DNA of 64,000 nt. Origin: Malania oleifera (taxonomy: Eukaryota > Streptophyta > Magnoliopsida > Santalales > Ximeniaceae). Position 1 is the stretch's first letter; each line of letters begins with the position of its first letter. Positions 42,440 to 52,528 of this stretch are shown here, one piece after another. Where the stretch lies: assembly GCF_029873635.1 (NCBI RefSeq), contig NC_080418.1, positions 151,707,748 through 151,771,747 of the forward strand. Reading direction: 5' to 3'. A program made the position numbers and the translations under genes. A model generated the notes under the pieces. It ran no database searches. It had not been told where the DNA came from and saw nothing but the letters and a program-made list of their open reading frames with translations.

Positions 42440-43655
42440 TACCTCCCTCGTGCTTTTGTTGTGATGAAGTATGGTTTAGGGTATGGCAAGCGGAGTGATT
42501 TAGATTGATTGAAAGTCCTTTGATTTGCCTTTGGACAAGGGTGAGGAGAATTCATGTTTTTAGAGTTTTTTCAAGGGTATTACAAACTATTGGCTGTTGA
42601 TTTGGTGGACGAAGGTGGGAAAGTTCCTAGAGTTAGGGTTGGGCTAGAATTGTAGGAGGTTTTTTGTGTTCATTTTTGGCGGAGCAAAAGGTGAGGGATG
42701 GCGAAGCTTCGCAAGTGTTTTTTGTGACCTAGCTAAGGATATGCGAAAATAATTGGGTAAAATAGTTGCAGAAGCCAGAAGGGTCAGCCTCGTTTCACAT
42801 CATGAAGGCAGGTCATGCTCGAATGTAATATTGATGGAGACAAGGGTCGTGATCGTCAAGCCCTCTCTAGAGGTCAAGTTATGTTGGTTGATAAGGAAGA
42901 TAGATGGTGTAGGTGTGGTGGTGTGCTTTAGATGAACAAGGCTGAGCTTCCGAAGTCGGCAACAGTTGAGCCGACTTATTGAACAAGCTCAGTCTTGGTA
43001 AAAATGAATTGGGCCATCCTTTGGAATTGAGGAGGTTTCTTTTGAGTTGGGTTGTTCTCAAATAGACCATTCTTTTAAATAGCCCTATTGTCTAAATAAT
43101 GTGTTCCAGGGCCAAGAGGCTGGTGTATATGTTCAAGGAACTGTTCCGGTCTCAATTAGCACCTAAGAGGGTCCTCCCAATGGAGTTTTTAAAGGCCAAG
43201 GATGTTTGTCTAGGAGTGATGGATAAAAAAAAGAGAACTTGTTGGGAGCTGTTATGAAAGTATCCTCTCAGCTAGAGCAGCAGTTGCTAGAAGGTGGAGT
43301 TCAGGTTGAGGAAGATAAGAAGTTTCTTGCATTTCAAACCCAGAGTTCTCTCGTTAATTGGTGTAGGCAGACAAGGGACATAACATGTATGTTGTCTTCC
43401 AAGCAGATTCGGGGTACAAACCATACCTTGCAATGTTAAAATTCAAAGCAGGTTCTTAATGGCCAAGAGGGTTTGCCATATTCATATAAGAAAGAAGCAA
43501 CAATACTGAAAGGGTTAAAGAGAAAGAGGCGATGAAGGAAAGTCTTGTTTTCAAACAATCTTGGAGTTTTGGTCAATGATTGTGTTCTGGAGCAAGAGGA
43601 TGGTGCAACAAATATTTACAATGGCGATGGCATTTTGGGTAGGATATATGATGCC
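42440..43655 (+). pseudogene. LINE ORF1 fragment, second copy
   Basis: The forward strand repeats the ORF1 signature (FFVFIFGGAKGEGWRSFASV, then FCDLAKDMRK, 42660-42750). It continues in frames 42753-42935 and 43239-43439 with hydrophilic sequence (SSQLEQQLLEGGVQVEEDKK). It parallels 41095-41740, so two copies of the 5' part of a LINE lie in the same orientation about 1.3 kb apart. At 43655 a minus-strand ORF2 begins, so this ORF1 does not belong to it. Confidence 0.5.
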
Positions 43656-46010
43656 TCAGGCCTCAAGGTAAAGGGATCTAAGGGTCCCAAGGTAGTACTC
43701 ATCAGATGATTGTGCAGATGGGTGCGAATATGAAAAATTTAGTACGTAGAGTGAAGAGGGGGGATAAATATGAGAGAGAGATCTCCTCAAACTCTCCAAA
43801 GAACATTCAAATCCTAGATTGGTATCCCACCCTTTCTCATTCAGTCCAAACTTGCATTTAATGACTTTATGCCAAAGGGAAGAATCCTTTAGGGAAACCA
43901 CTGAAGTTATTTAGCTAGGAGAGAAGTGTTTTTAGATACCAAATCTCCAAGAGCCAACCCACCCCCCCTAATTTTGACCGACACACAACATCCTAGATCA
44001 CCAAGTGGTTCCTATTGATCCTTGACCTCGAACCCTGAACCCTAAGAAATCTCTCAATAATTCACTTTATCTTACTATTAGTACCCATAGGAATTTTTAA
44101 AATAGACAAGTAATATAGTGGGATATTAGACATACAAACCTGTATAAGAGTGATTCTACCCCCAAGAGAGAAAAGAGCTTCCTTCCAACCATCAAGATGC
44201 TTGGCCACCCTTTCTACTACCGGATTCTGAAAATTTATAGATTTGAAGTTTCCCACCAAAGGAACCTCTAAATATGACAAAGGCTAATCCAATAAACCAC
44301 ACCCTATAGTAGAGGACCACTCCATAGCTTGCTCAAGCACATTAATAGCAGCTAAACCACTCTTCCCCATGTTAGTCTTGAGCCCACAAACCCTCCTAAA
44401 ACTATGGAGAAGACCCAAAATACTCCTAAAAGAAGGACTATGGTCATCTATAAAGAAAATGGTATCATGAGCAAACTGAAGGTGTGAAACCACCATGCCT
44501 TTCCTCACAGCCAGACCTTTCACAAATCCTTTGTCCACTGCCCTGTCCATGATCTTGCTCAAAACATTAGCCACTTGGACAAACGAAAAGGGTATAGTGG
44601 GTCACCTTGTCTAATATCCCACGAGGCACTAAAATAGGATTCATATTTGCCATTCATTGTAACACATTAGACATGCAACCTCTCATCCACTGATGCGATC
44701 TTTCACCAAACCCCTTCTTCATAAAAAATTTCATTATGAAATTCCAGATAACTCTGTCATAGGCTTTATCAAAATCCAATTTCAAAATGAACCCCTTCTT
44801 TCTTTTCCAAATATCCTCTACCACCTCATTTGCTACCAAAATGGCATGCACTATTTATCTACCCCCTACAAATGCACTTTTGAGTCTTAGAAATGGTCTT
44901 ATTAAGCACCACACTCGATTTATTAGCTAATACTTATTGTGATAATGTTATACACACTAGAAACTGGAGTAATAGCTATGAAATTTGCAATCTTGATAGA
45001 TTTGATCTTCTTCAACACCAAAGTAATGAATGTGGAATTAATATTCTTACTTAGAATCCCATTCCTATATAATACATCAAAAAACTTAAACAAATCTTCT
45101 TTAATCACTGCCTGACAATCTTGAAAAAAGGCCATATTAAAATCATCTAGCCTTGGAGTTTTTTTGGAACAACCTATTTTCGTGCTTTGGTGAGTTTGGG
45201 TGGCTCCTTGCAGATTGTTCATGCATTTATAGTTGTGCACTTTCGGGGTTTTGGAAGGAGTAGAAAAAGGAGAAATTTTTGGAATTGTGTAGTTTTTGCT
45301 ATCTTGCAGACACTTTGGCTTGAAAGGAATGCAAGAATTTTTAAAGACTAGAAAACTCCCCTAATTTTGATATATGAGAATGCTACGTTCTTGGCTTCTT
45401 TTGAGCTCACTCTTTTGGGGGGTTTTTTAGGGTCTCTTGCTTTTTGTTATCTGTAGGGACCAAAAAGAAGTGTTGATGTAATTTTTTTTTTATACTTTTT
45501 TTTTTTAACTTTTTTTGTTGTTTGGAAGCTTCCTTATCCTCCTTTGTAATTGTTTATTATTCTTGCTCTAGTGAAAATTTTGTTATCCAAAAAAAAAAAA
45601 GGGTCCCATGCCTTATCCATCTCCATTCCCAACATCACCCCTTCAATTTCTCCTCCTGAATGTCTTTTGAGTAGGAATTTGATCTCCCAAAAAGGGATTT
45701 TGCTCTAATCCGTAAATAATTGATTTACAGGCATCCTCTGAATACAAGTCAGAATAGAAGTCTATGATCTGAAAGGCAATCTGACTAGGATTAAAGATAA
45801 TATTTCCCCTTCCCATCTCCAGTTCTGCTATCAAATTCTTCCTCATTTTCCCATTTGCTAGTTGATGGAAGAAGTTAGAATTGCAACTCGTCACTTAAAA
45901 ATCAAATCTTCCAACTCATTTTTCAAACAGACCCTTTTCATTTCCTCACTCTCTGTGACTAACATTCTCTTCCTTATCTAGCAAATCCAACTAACCTAAA
46001 ATATTGGTAC
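43656..46010 (-). pseudogene. LINE ORF2, minus strand, split by another LINE
   Basis: The parts run in minus direction: linker with SCNSNFFHQLANGKMRKNLI (45894 down), DGF-type block DDFNMAFFQDCQAVIKEDLF (45180-45100), ILVANEVVEDIWKRKKGFIL with KLDFDKAYDRVIW (44850-44740), LQFAHDTIFFIDDHS (44500-44440), LKTNMGKSGLAA, and WKEALFSLGGRITLIQVC (44200-44130). These are RT blocks in order. The catalytic F-A-D-D motif reads FAHD, so one aspartate is replaced by histidine. Positions about 45166-45600 are a foreign LINE 3' end. The endonuclease is missing and the 5' side ends at an LTR start at 46011. Confidence 0.9.
45166..45600 (+). mobile_element. 5'-truncated LINE 3' end inserted in a LINE
   Basis: A forward stretch encodes the tail of ORF2 (LQTLWLERNARIFKD, then a YENATFLASFEL-like block), followed by a 3' UTR ending TTGTTATCC and a 12-base poly-A (45589-45600). 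It splits the minus-strand LINE ORF2 in the K-A-P-G-x-D block, since the protein resumes on each side. So one LINE inserted head-on into another, truncated to about 430 bases. Confidence 0.8.
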
Positions 46011-46698
46011 TGTAGACACCCCATTTTGTCCAGCCATCATATAGCAAAACCTAGGGGTTTTCTTTATTTTAGTTCTTTTTAGTCATTGGTTTTTTAGTGC
46101 CATCTAAGCTCTTCAGTCTTCACCTATCGAGTCACTCATTTTGTTTCTCTTGGCCTCACCATGTTGTAATGATTTTCATTAATCGAGCTTTTTACAAATT
46201 GTCTTTCATTCATACATAAGTATTTACAAGTACATGTTCAAAAAAAAAAAAAAAAAAAAAACAAAAAAAGAAAGTGGTTCAATATTGGCCCGCCACTATT
46301 GGGCTTTCTTCATCATCTGCACACACACAAGAGAGAGATTGCCCAAGTTAGTTCACATGATTAAACCAATTGGGCTCTTTTTGGGCTAAGTTTGCTCTTG
46401 AAATTTAGTATGGGCCTATCTTGGGCCCGTTTTTGAAAATGGCAGTCCTTGGGCTTGTTTTATTTGATTAAAAGGGTCAATTATGGGCTGGGTTATTCAA
46501 GGGTCAGCCAAATTTGGGCCAAGGGCAGCAAGTAAAGCCCAACTAGCAGCCCTACGCGGCTGTTCCTCATGGTAGACAAGGCATGCTTGCCTTCCCCTTT
46601 CCCATGGAGAATTTTTTCAAGATGGCTATTTCCCATGGCCAGCCACCTTCACCCATTCCCCATAAATTAGCTTGTCTATATATAGATAAGATGATTTT
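46011..46698 (+). repeat. Gypsy-type LTR, left portion
   Basis: TGTAGACACCCCATTTTGTCC at 46011 is the recurrent start of a class of plant gypsy LTRs. The stretch then has a poly-A (46240-46261), several TGGGC/GGGCC words, and a TATATATAGATAA box at 46678-46690 near its end. It is interrupted at 46699 by copia element B and probably goes on at 51911. No second LTR or internal domain is in the window, so it may be a solo LTR. Confidence 0.55.
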
Positions 46699-46883
46699 TG
46701 TAGAAATCCCAAGTGTCTTGGAGTGATTTAGGGGATATTTATGTAGAGAATTGTCTATTATTGAGAGAGATTATTTTAGGAGATTGTTTCCATCTTTAGC
46801 ATACCCGATTGTATTACAAGTATAATGTATCGGCTTGTACAAATTATTCATTCAAGAAATATAGAAAACCTATTCTGATTTCA
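46699..46883 (+). repeat. Copia B 5' LTR
   Basis: Begins TGTAGAAATCCCAAGTG and ends CTGATTTCA. It is about ten bases longer than the 3' copy (a CCCGATTGTATTA-like piece near 46804) and otherwise nearly identical. Confidence 0.95.
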
Positions 46884-46895
46884 TGGTATCAGAGC
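46884..46895 (+). promoter_or_regulatory. Copia B primer binding site
   Basis: TGGTATCAGAGC follows directly on the LTR, identical to the plant tRNA-iMet PBS consensus. Confidence 0.95.
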
Positions 46896-46921
46896 TAGGG
46901 TTTCTATAATCCTAGTTAACA

Positions 46922-47985
46922 ATGACAGAAGGAGCAGTCAACTGCAGAGGGTCGAGCACCTCTGAAGCTCTTGACGACGAGATTGAAGCCACCTCCACCT
47001 TGAATTCGAATGGGCTAGACAACTCGTCCTTCCCACTCTAGAGACTGAACGGAAAGAATTTCTGTGAATGGGCTTAGTCAATCAAACTCGTGATTGACGG
47101 AAAAGGAAAGTTAGGCTACCTTACCGGCGAGAAGAAGAAGCTCGCCTTAACCGATGCTGCAGCTCTGCAAAAGTGGATGTCGGAGAACTCCATGGTGATT
47201 GCATGGCTGGTGAACTCCATGAAACCTTCAATCAGCAAGACCTATCTGTTCCTACTGTTGTCGGCGAAGGACATCTGGGATGCTGCCTGAGAGACATACT
47301 CAGACGTTGAAAGCTACTCTCAAATCTTTGAGATCAAAACTCGGCTATGGCAAATGTGGCAAGTAGTATGAGAAGTCACAAATTACTATATGGAGATGAC
47401 GAATCTCTGGCAAGAACTCGACTTGAGCATTGAGGAAGAATGGGAATGCCCTGGAGACAGTGCCCGATACAAGAAAAGACTCGAGAATGAACGAGTCTTC
47501 GAATTTTTGGCCGGACTCAACCAAGACTTGGACAAGGTGCGAGGGAGGATTCTCGGCCGACGTCCTCTGTCTTCAACTCGAGAAGTTTTCTTGGAGGTGA
47601 GGCGAGAGGAGAACCGATGCAAAGTGATGTTGAAGGAGCCGATTTTGATTGGAAACAATGGACCTGAAATGTTTGTCCTCATTTCAAGAGGAACTTTTGC
47701 TGGGACAAGCCAAAAAATGCAGAAAGGAAGACCCTGGTGTGAACACCGCCGCAAGCTGGGCCACTCAAAAGATAATTGGTGGGAAATACATGGGAAGCCC
47801 GTAGATTGGAAGCTAAGACAGAATCTGAAAAATCGTGGCTACCAAGCTGCTATTGATAACCTAGCCGAGAAACCACAAGGTGAGAAAAATAATAATCAAG
47901 AACAGTTGGAGCAACTCTATAAAATGTTCTCTACCATTCAAGCATTGGGTCAGTCTTCCATATGTATTCCTTCTGGTTCTTTAGC
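46922..47985 (+). pseudogene. Copia B gag
   Basis: The ATG at 46922 opens MTEGAVNCRGSSTSEAL and is followed by LNGKNFCEWA, SIKLVIDGKGKLGYLTGE and a UBN2-type gag core (frame 47090-47290, then the frame starting 47390). The zinc knuckle reads CEHRRKLGHSKDNWWEIHGK: compared with element A its second and third cysteines are replaced by R and W, so zinc binding is lost. TAG and TGA stops near 47040, 47073 and 47290 break the start of the frame. Confidence 0.95.
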
Positions 47986-48470
47986 CCACCGAGGTAATTT
48001 TTTGATGGCCTTAAATACCATCTCTCATTACAAATCACCATGGATAATTGATTCTGGTGCCTCTGATCATATGACCGATTCCTATCATTTGTTCTCATCC
48101 TATTCACCTTGTGCTGGAAATTTGAAAGTTAATATTGCATATGAATCACTCTCATCTATTGCAGGCAAAGGGAGTGTTCGAATCTTTGACTTTATAACTC
48201 TAGAATCTATCCTACACGTCCCTAGGCTGTCTTGCAATTTGTTATCCATTAGCTAGTTGACAAAAGATTCCAATTGCTTTGCTAAATTCGTTTCCTCTCA
48301 CTGTGTTTTCCAAGACCTATCATCGGGGAAGATGATTGGCAGTGCTAAGGAGTGTGAGGGACTCTACTACTTTGAGGAGGCGAATATGAGTGAACAATGT
48401 CAAATTGTTATTTATGATTCTGCATCTGTATCTAGGGATAGTGAAATTTTGTTATGACATTTTAGGATGG
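47986..48470 (+). pseudogene. Copia B protease
   Basis: Frame 47390-48256 continues into SPWIIDSGASDHMTDSYHLF, an intact retropepsin active site (D-S-G-A), then LESILHVPRLSCNLLSIS. A TAG stop at 48254-48256 ends the frame, and 48257-48457 continues with the second half (SNCFAKFVSSHCVFQDLSSG). Better preserved than the protease of element A. Confidence 0.95.
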
Positions 48471-49450
48471 GTCATCCAAATTTTCAATACTTAAGACATG
48501 TATTTCCTTCCATTTATTCAAATAAGACGTTTTCTGATTTTTAGTGTGAGATTTGAGAACTTGCAAAACACCAACGTGATTCCTTTCCAAAATCCACGTA
48601 CAAACCTTCCAGACCTTTTACTATGATTCACAGTGATTTATGGGGTCCCTCATGCTCCCTTATTCGCGCTCACGCGAAATGGTTTGTTACTTTTATTGAT
48701 GATTACACTTGTATTTGTTGAGTTTACCTGTTGAAAGATAAAACTAAAGTCCGTTATATTTTTATCAATTTTCACTCTATGATTCAAACACAATTCCAAA
48801 CTCACATTCAAATCTTGCGTACTGATAATGGTACAAAATATTTCTATAATGTCTTGGGAAATTATCTTCAAGAAAATGGAATCATCCATCAAAGTTCTTG
48901 TGTGGATATCCCTCAACAAAAAATAGGCATATTCTTGAAGTAGCTCGGGCATTGATGTTCACTACAAATATGAAAAAATAATTTTGGGGCGATGCCATTT
49001 TAACAGCTACATATCTCATTAATTGAATGCCTAGTCAAGTTCTTTCTTTTGCCACTTCTCTCCAAAAATTCCAAGAATGTTTTCCCAACTCTCGGCTCAA
49101 CTCCAATCTCTCCCTAAAAACTTTTGTGTGTATTGCATTTGTACATGTTCATGCTCACAATAGGGATAAATTGGAGTCTCACGCCATTAAGTGCGTTTTT
49201 ATTGGTTACTCTTTTACTTAAAAAGACTACAAATGTTATGATTATGTCACAAAAAAATTGTTTGTTAGCCTTGATGTCACTTTCTTTGAAACCACTCCTT
49301 ACTTCCAAAAGCCCTCTCTTCAGGGGGAGAATTGGAGTGAAGATCGGTTCTTTGATTTCTCTATTGATGAATTTGTGCCATACACTGAGTCTATCAACAC
49401 CACTGTCATTATACCATTCCCTCATCTGTCATGTACAAAAGACTACTTAA
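48471..49450 (+). pseudogene. Copia B integrase
   Basis: The zinc region (GHPNFQYLRHVFPSI, C-E-I...E-L-A-K-H) has one cysteine lost to a stop. HSDLWGPS and then LRTDNGTKYFYN keep the first two catalytic aspartates. A small deletion after DIPQQ at 48918 removes the segment with the catalytic glutamate and shifts the frame. Downstream pieces include SYTFKCVFIGYS-type and VSLDVTFFETTPYF motifs typical of copia integrase C-termini. Integrase would catalyse insertion of cDNA. Confidence 0.9.
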
Positions 49451-49758
49451 GCTCAGGGGGAGATGCAGAAAAACAAAATAACAAGGAGATACTTGTTTAC
49501 TCAAGGAAGCCAAAATCAAAGAATAGGGAGAATCTCATACCTGATGCACCAAGAGACTTGGAATCGGTGATAGCTCCGAGAAACCATGAGTCCACCCCCA
49601 ATCCCGATCAGGTAATAGATCCAAATGGCCATGAGCTTCCTTCTGATAAGTCTGCATCTGATGACATCAATTTACCCATTGCTATTAGAAAACAAACTAG
49701 GTTATGTACTCTCCATCCCATTTCAAAATCCATGTCTTATAAAACTCTGTCTACATAG
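49258..49758 (+). pseudogene. Copia B integrase-RT linker frame, 166 codons
   Basis: The longest open frame in the second half of copia B. It starts with LFVSLDVTFFETTPYFQKPS, continues with a hydrophilic Lys/Pro/Asp-rich linker (APRDLESVIAPRNHEST), and ends KQTRLCTLHPISKSMSYKTL, the segment just before copia RT. A TAG at 49756-49758 separates it from the RT. Confidence 0.85.
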
Positions 49759-50640
49759 TGTCGTGCTTTTACCTCTAACCTTGACAAGATAAAAATTCCA
49801 AAGAATATCCAGGAAGCCTTGGAGATTCTTGAATGGAGCGAAGTCGTCATGGAGGAAATGTGGGCCTTGGAAAAGAATGGAACTTGGGATCTTATGAATT
49901 TGCCAAGAGGGAAGAAGCCAGTAGGCTGCAAATGGGTCTTCACGGTGAAATAAAGTGTTGATGGGACAGTTGAATGGTATAAAGCCCATCTTGTTGCAAA
50001 AGGGTTTACACAGACCTATGACATTGACTACACGGAGACGTTTGCACCGGTGGCAAAATTGAGTACAATTCGGGTTCTCTTGTCCTTGGCAGCCAACTTG
50101 GATTGGCCACTTTAGCAACTCGACATTAGGAATGCATTTCTAAATGGTGAGTTAGAAGAAGAAGTCTACATGACAATACCACTAGGTTTCAGTAAGAAAG
50201 GTGAAGAAAATAGAGTATGTAAACTCAAGAAGTCCTTGTATGGACTCAAGCAATTTCCTAGAGCATGGGTCGACAGATTTGCGAAGGTGATAAAGAACTA
50301 AGGATATCGACAAGGGCAATTAGATCACACTATGTTTTTCCAACAGTCTGAAAGTGGGAAGAAAACAATTTTGATTGTGTATGTTGCTGATATAATCCTA
50401 ATTGGAGATGATACAGTGGAGATGGAAAGGTTGAAGAAAGTCCTAGCTGCCGACTTTGAAGTTAAAGACCTGGGACAAAAGTGGTACTTCTTGGGAATGG
50501 AAGTTGCTAGATAAAAAAAGGGTATCAGTGTCTCTCAGCGAAAGTATATCCTTGATCTCCCAACCAAAACTGGCATGCTTGGATGCAAACCTAGTGAAAC
50601 CCTCATTGAAGCAGTAAAGAGAGTTGAAGACTGCGGAATA
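49757..50640 (+). pseudogene. Copia B reverse transcriptase
   Basis: Fragments WALEKNGTWDLMNLPRGKKP and CKWVFTVK precede a stop at 49950-49952. Next come [59 protein letters not shown] and ILIVYVADIILIGDD. All copia RT blocks are present. The catalytic YVDD has become YVAD, so the polymerase is dead. Four stops interrupt the region (near 49951, 50115, 50300 and 50512). Confidence 0.95.
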
Positions 50641-51191
50641 TCGGTTGAAAAGGAGAGGTATTAGAGATTGGTTGGTAAACTAATCTATTTATCACATACT
50701 AGACCCGACATCGCATTTGTGGTAAGTGTGGTAAGCCAACACATGCCTTCACCAAAGGAGACTCACCTAGAGGTTGTATACAAGATTCTCAAGTATCTCA
50801 AGGGTTCTCCGAGCAAAGGACTCTTCTTCAAGAAGTGTGAAAGTAAGGAAGTAGAAGTTTTCACAAATGCTGATTGGGTAGGATCAGCGGAAGATAGAAG
50901 GTCTACCATCAGATATTGCACTTTTGTATGGGGAAATTTGGTGACTTGGAGGAGTAAGATATAGAATGTAGTGGCTCGAAGTAATGTTGAAGCTGAGTTC
51001 AGGGCAGTTTGGTTACGGAAACTTTTGGAAGAACTACAGATCACGGTGAAATTCCCTATCAAACTCTATTGTGATAACAAAGCAGCCATCAATATCTCTC
51101 TCAATCCAGTTCAATATGACTGGACTAAGCATGTAGAAGTGGACCGACACTTTATCAAAGAAAAAGTTGAAGAAGGAACCATTTGTATGAC
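50641..51191 (+). pseudogene. Copia B RNase H, interrupted
   Basis: Frames 50668-50964 and 50971-51255 encode KLIYLSHTRPDIAFVVSVVS, KILKYLKGSPSKGL, VFTNADWVGSAEDRRSTIRY, LPIKLYCDNKAAINI-like and HVEVDRHFIKEKVEEGTICM. The domain is cut after T-Y-V at 51196 by the solo LTR and resumes at 51619 with P-T-K-E-Q-T-A-D-I-F-T-K-G. It would degrade the RNA of the replication intermediate. Confidence 0.95.
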
Positions 51192-51196
51192 TTATG

Positions 51197-51613
51197 TGTT
51201 AGGAATATACGAACAAATTCCCGAAACCTGTGAGAAACAAATAGAGAAAAAATAACGCCAAAGAAAAATTCAATCACACGCACAAGACAATATTTACGTG
51301 GTTCGGCAAGTTTGCCTACGTCCACGGAGTTGCTGGGATTTCAATATTATCAGGAAGAAAACACAGAGAGTGCGGCGATACAATTCTCTCGCTCTCGCTC
51401 TCTCTCGCGGATACAACCACACCAACCCTAATCACCCGAAAGCACCCTTTTTATATGTTGCGCCTAGGGTAACGTTCCGAATGGGCTCCAAAAAATTTCA
51501 CCGCCCAAGCCGCAGCGCTCATGGACTAAGCCTTAGGATAGAAATCTCTAATTAAACAGAGGTCGGGTCGTCATCCAAATTAAGACACAACTAGGCTCCA
51601 CAAAAGCCCAACA
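51197..51613 (-). mobile_element. Solo LTR (417 bp) nested in copia B, with TSD
   Basis: On the plus strand it begins TGTTAGGAATATACG and ends AAGCCCAACA, giving TG...CA ends and a short TGTT/AACA inverted repeat. It is flanked by the perfect 5-bp duplication TTATG (51192-51196 and 51614-51618). Excising the LTR and one TTATG restores the copia RNase H frame. Inside, TTTACGTGGTTCGGCAAGTT plus GCCTACGTCCACGG is the reverse complement of the LTR phrase at 42048, so I read the minus strand as its natural direction. It has no internal domain, so it is a product of LTR-LTR recombination. Confidence 0.95.
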
Positions 51614-51618
51614 TTATG

Positions 51619-51735
51619 TTCCTACCAAAGAACAAACAGCAGACATCTTTACCAAAGGGTTAGCCCGACAGGGTTTTGATGATTTCATCTGCAAGTTGGT
51701 TATTATCAATATCTATGATCCAACTTGAGGGGGAG
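51619..51735 (+). pseudogene. Copia B RNase H end and polypurine tract
   Basis: Continues the RNase H with TKEQTADIFTKGLARQGFDD and IYDPT, then a TGA stop at 51726-51728. ACTTGAGGGGGAG directly precedes the 3' LTR and is the polypurine tract. Confidence 0.95.
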
Positions 51736-51910
51736 TGTAGAAATCCTAAGTGTTTTGGAGTGATTTAAGGGATATTTATGTAGAGAATTGTCTATTATTG
51801 AGAGAGATTATTTTAGGAGATTGTTTCCATCTTTAGCACATCATAAGTATAATGTATCGGCTTGTACAAATTATTCATTCAAGAAATACAGAAGACCTAT
51901 TCTGATTTCA
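51736..51910 (+). repeat. Copia B 3' LTR
   Basis: Begins TGTAGAAATCCTAAGTG and ends CTGATTTCA, nearly identical to the 5' LTR apart from the ten-base difference and a few substitutions. Confidence 0.95.
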
Positions 51911-52190
51911 AAGTCAGATTAAAGGGGGCTGAAAATTGAAAAGAAGGGAGAAATGAAACAGAATAGAGGGGGAATTTAGATTTGAGGGCTGAAAAATTAG
52001 ATGGGGGAAAAAGGCTGGGAAAATTGAGGGAGAGAAGTTGAAACTGACACAGTGAAAGAGGTTCCAACTCCCAGCTGCTAGCTGATCGGCCAAGTGCTTG
52101 CTGTATTGCGCCTGGCCCATATTTGGCTCCCACAGCCCTCCATAAAGCCCCTTTAAATAAAGGCCCAATTGTTGTATTGGGCTTTTTTAT
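51911..52190 (+). repeat. Probable continuation of the gypsy-type LTR
   Basis: Purine-rich leader-like DNA (AGGGGGCTGAAAATTGAAAA, GGGGGAATTTAG) follows copia B. It is the kind of sequence found after the TATA box in gypsy LTRs, which fits the TATATATAGATAA box left of copia B. The minus-strand frames 51897-52168 are artefacts. The outer end is not defined. Confidence 0.4.
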
Positions 52191-52528
52191 TGGGTTGACG
52201 TTTAATTCGGTTAGAAACCAAAAACCAATTTTTTTTTAAGAACCAATGTGTTTTGGTTTGGTGTTCGGTATTACCCAAAAATGGAATCGAAAAAACCATG
52301 TACACCCCTCTCAACAACCCTTATGAAAAATAAATGTTAAATATTTTGAAAATCGGTTAAAAATTGAAAAAACCATAACTGAATCGTGAATGTTCGGTTC
52401 TCCATGGATTCAAAATTTTGGTTCCATTTCAATTTTGGTTCTGGAATTTCAAAACCGCATTTTTTGGTTCGGTTTTTGGTTTTGCCCATAACCGAACCGC
52501 ACTGAACTGAATACACCCCAAATTTTGG
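52191..52528. repeat. GGTTCGGTT-rich MITE-like element
   Basis: Dense GGTTCGG, TTTTTGGTTTTG and AACCGAACCGC words, with ACACCCC ends (CATGTACACCCCT near 52303 and GAATACACCCCA near 52519), match a common class of small plant inverted-repeat transposons. Both ACACCCC ends point the same way, so this may be two truncated copies in tandem. No coding capacity. Confidence 0.5.

Larger units (their letters stand above)
46699..51910 (+). mobile_element. Ty1/copia element B, nearly full length, plus strand
   Basis: Direct LTRs of 185 bp (46699-46883) and 175 bp (51736-51910) enclose, in order, a perfect PBS, gag, protease, integrase, RT, RNase H and a polypurine tract. The pol and gag proteins are closely related to element A, although the LTRs are short and partly different. 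The element is about 4.8 kb without a 422-bp nested solo LTR plus TSD in its RNase H. Its flanks (ATTTT and AAGTC) do not match, so either the target duplication has decayed or the ends were recombined. Stops and small deletions make it inactive. Confidence 0.95.
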
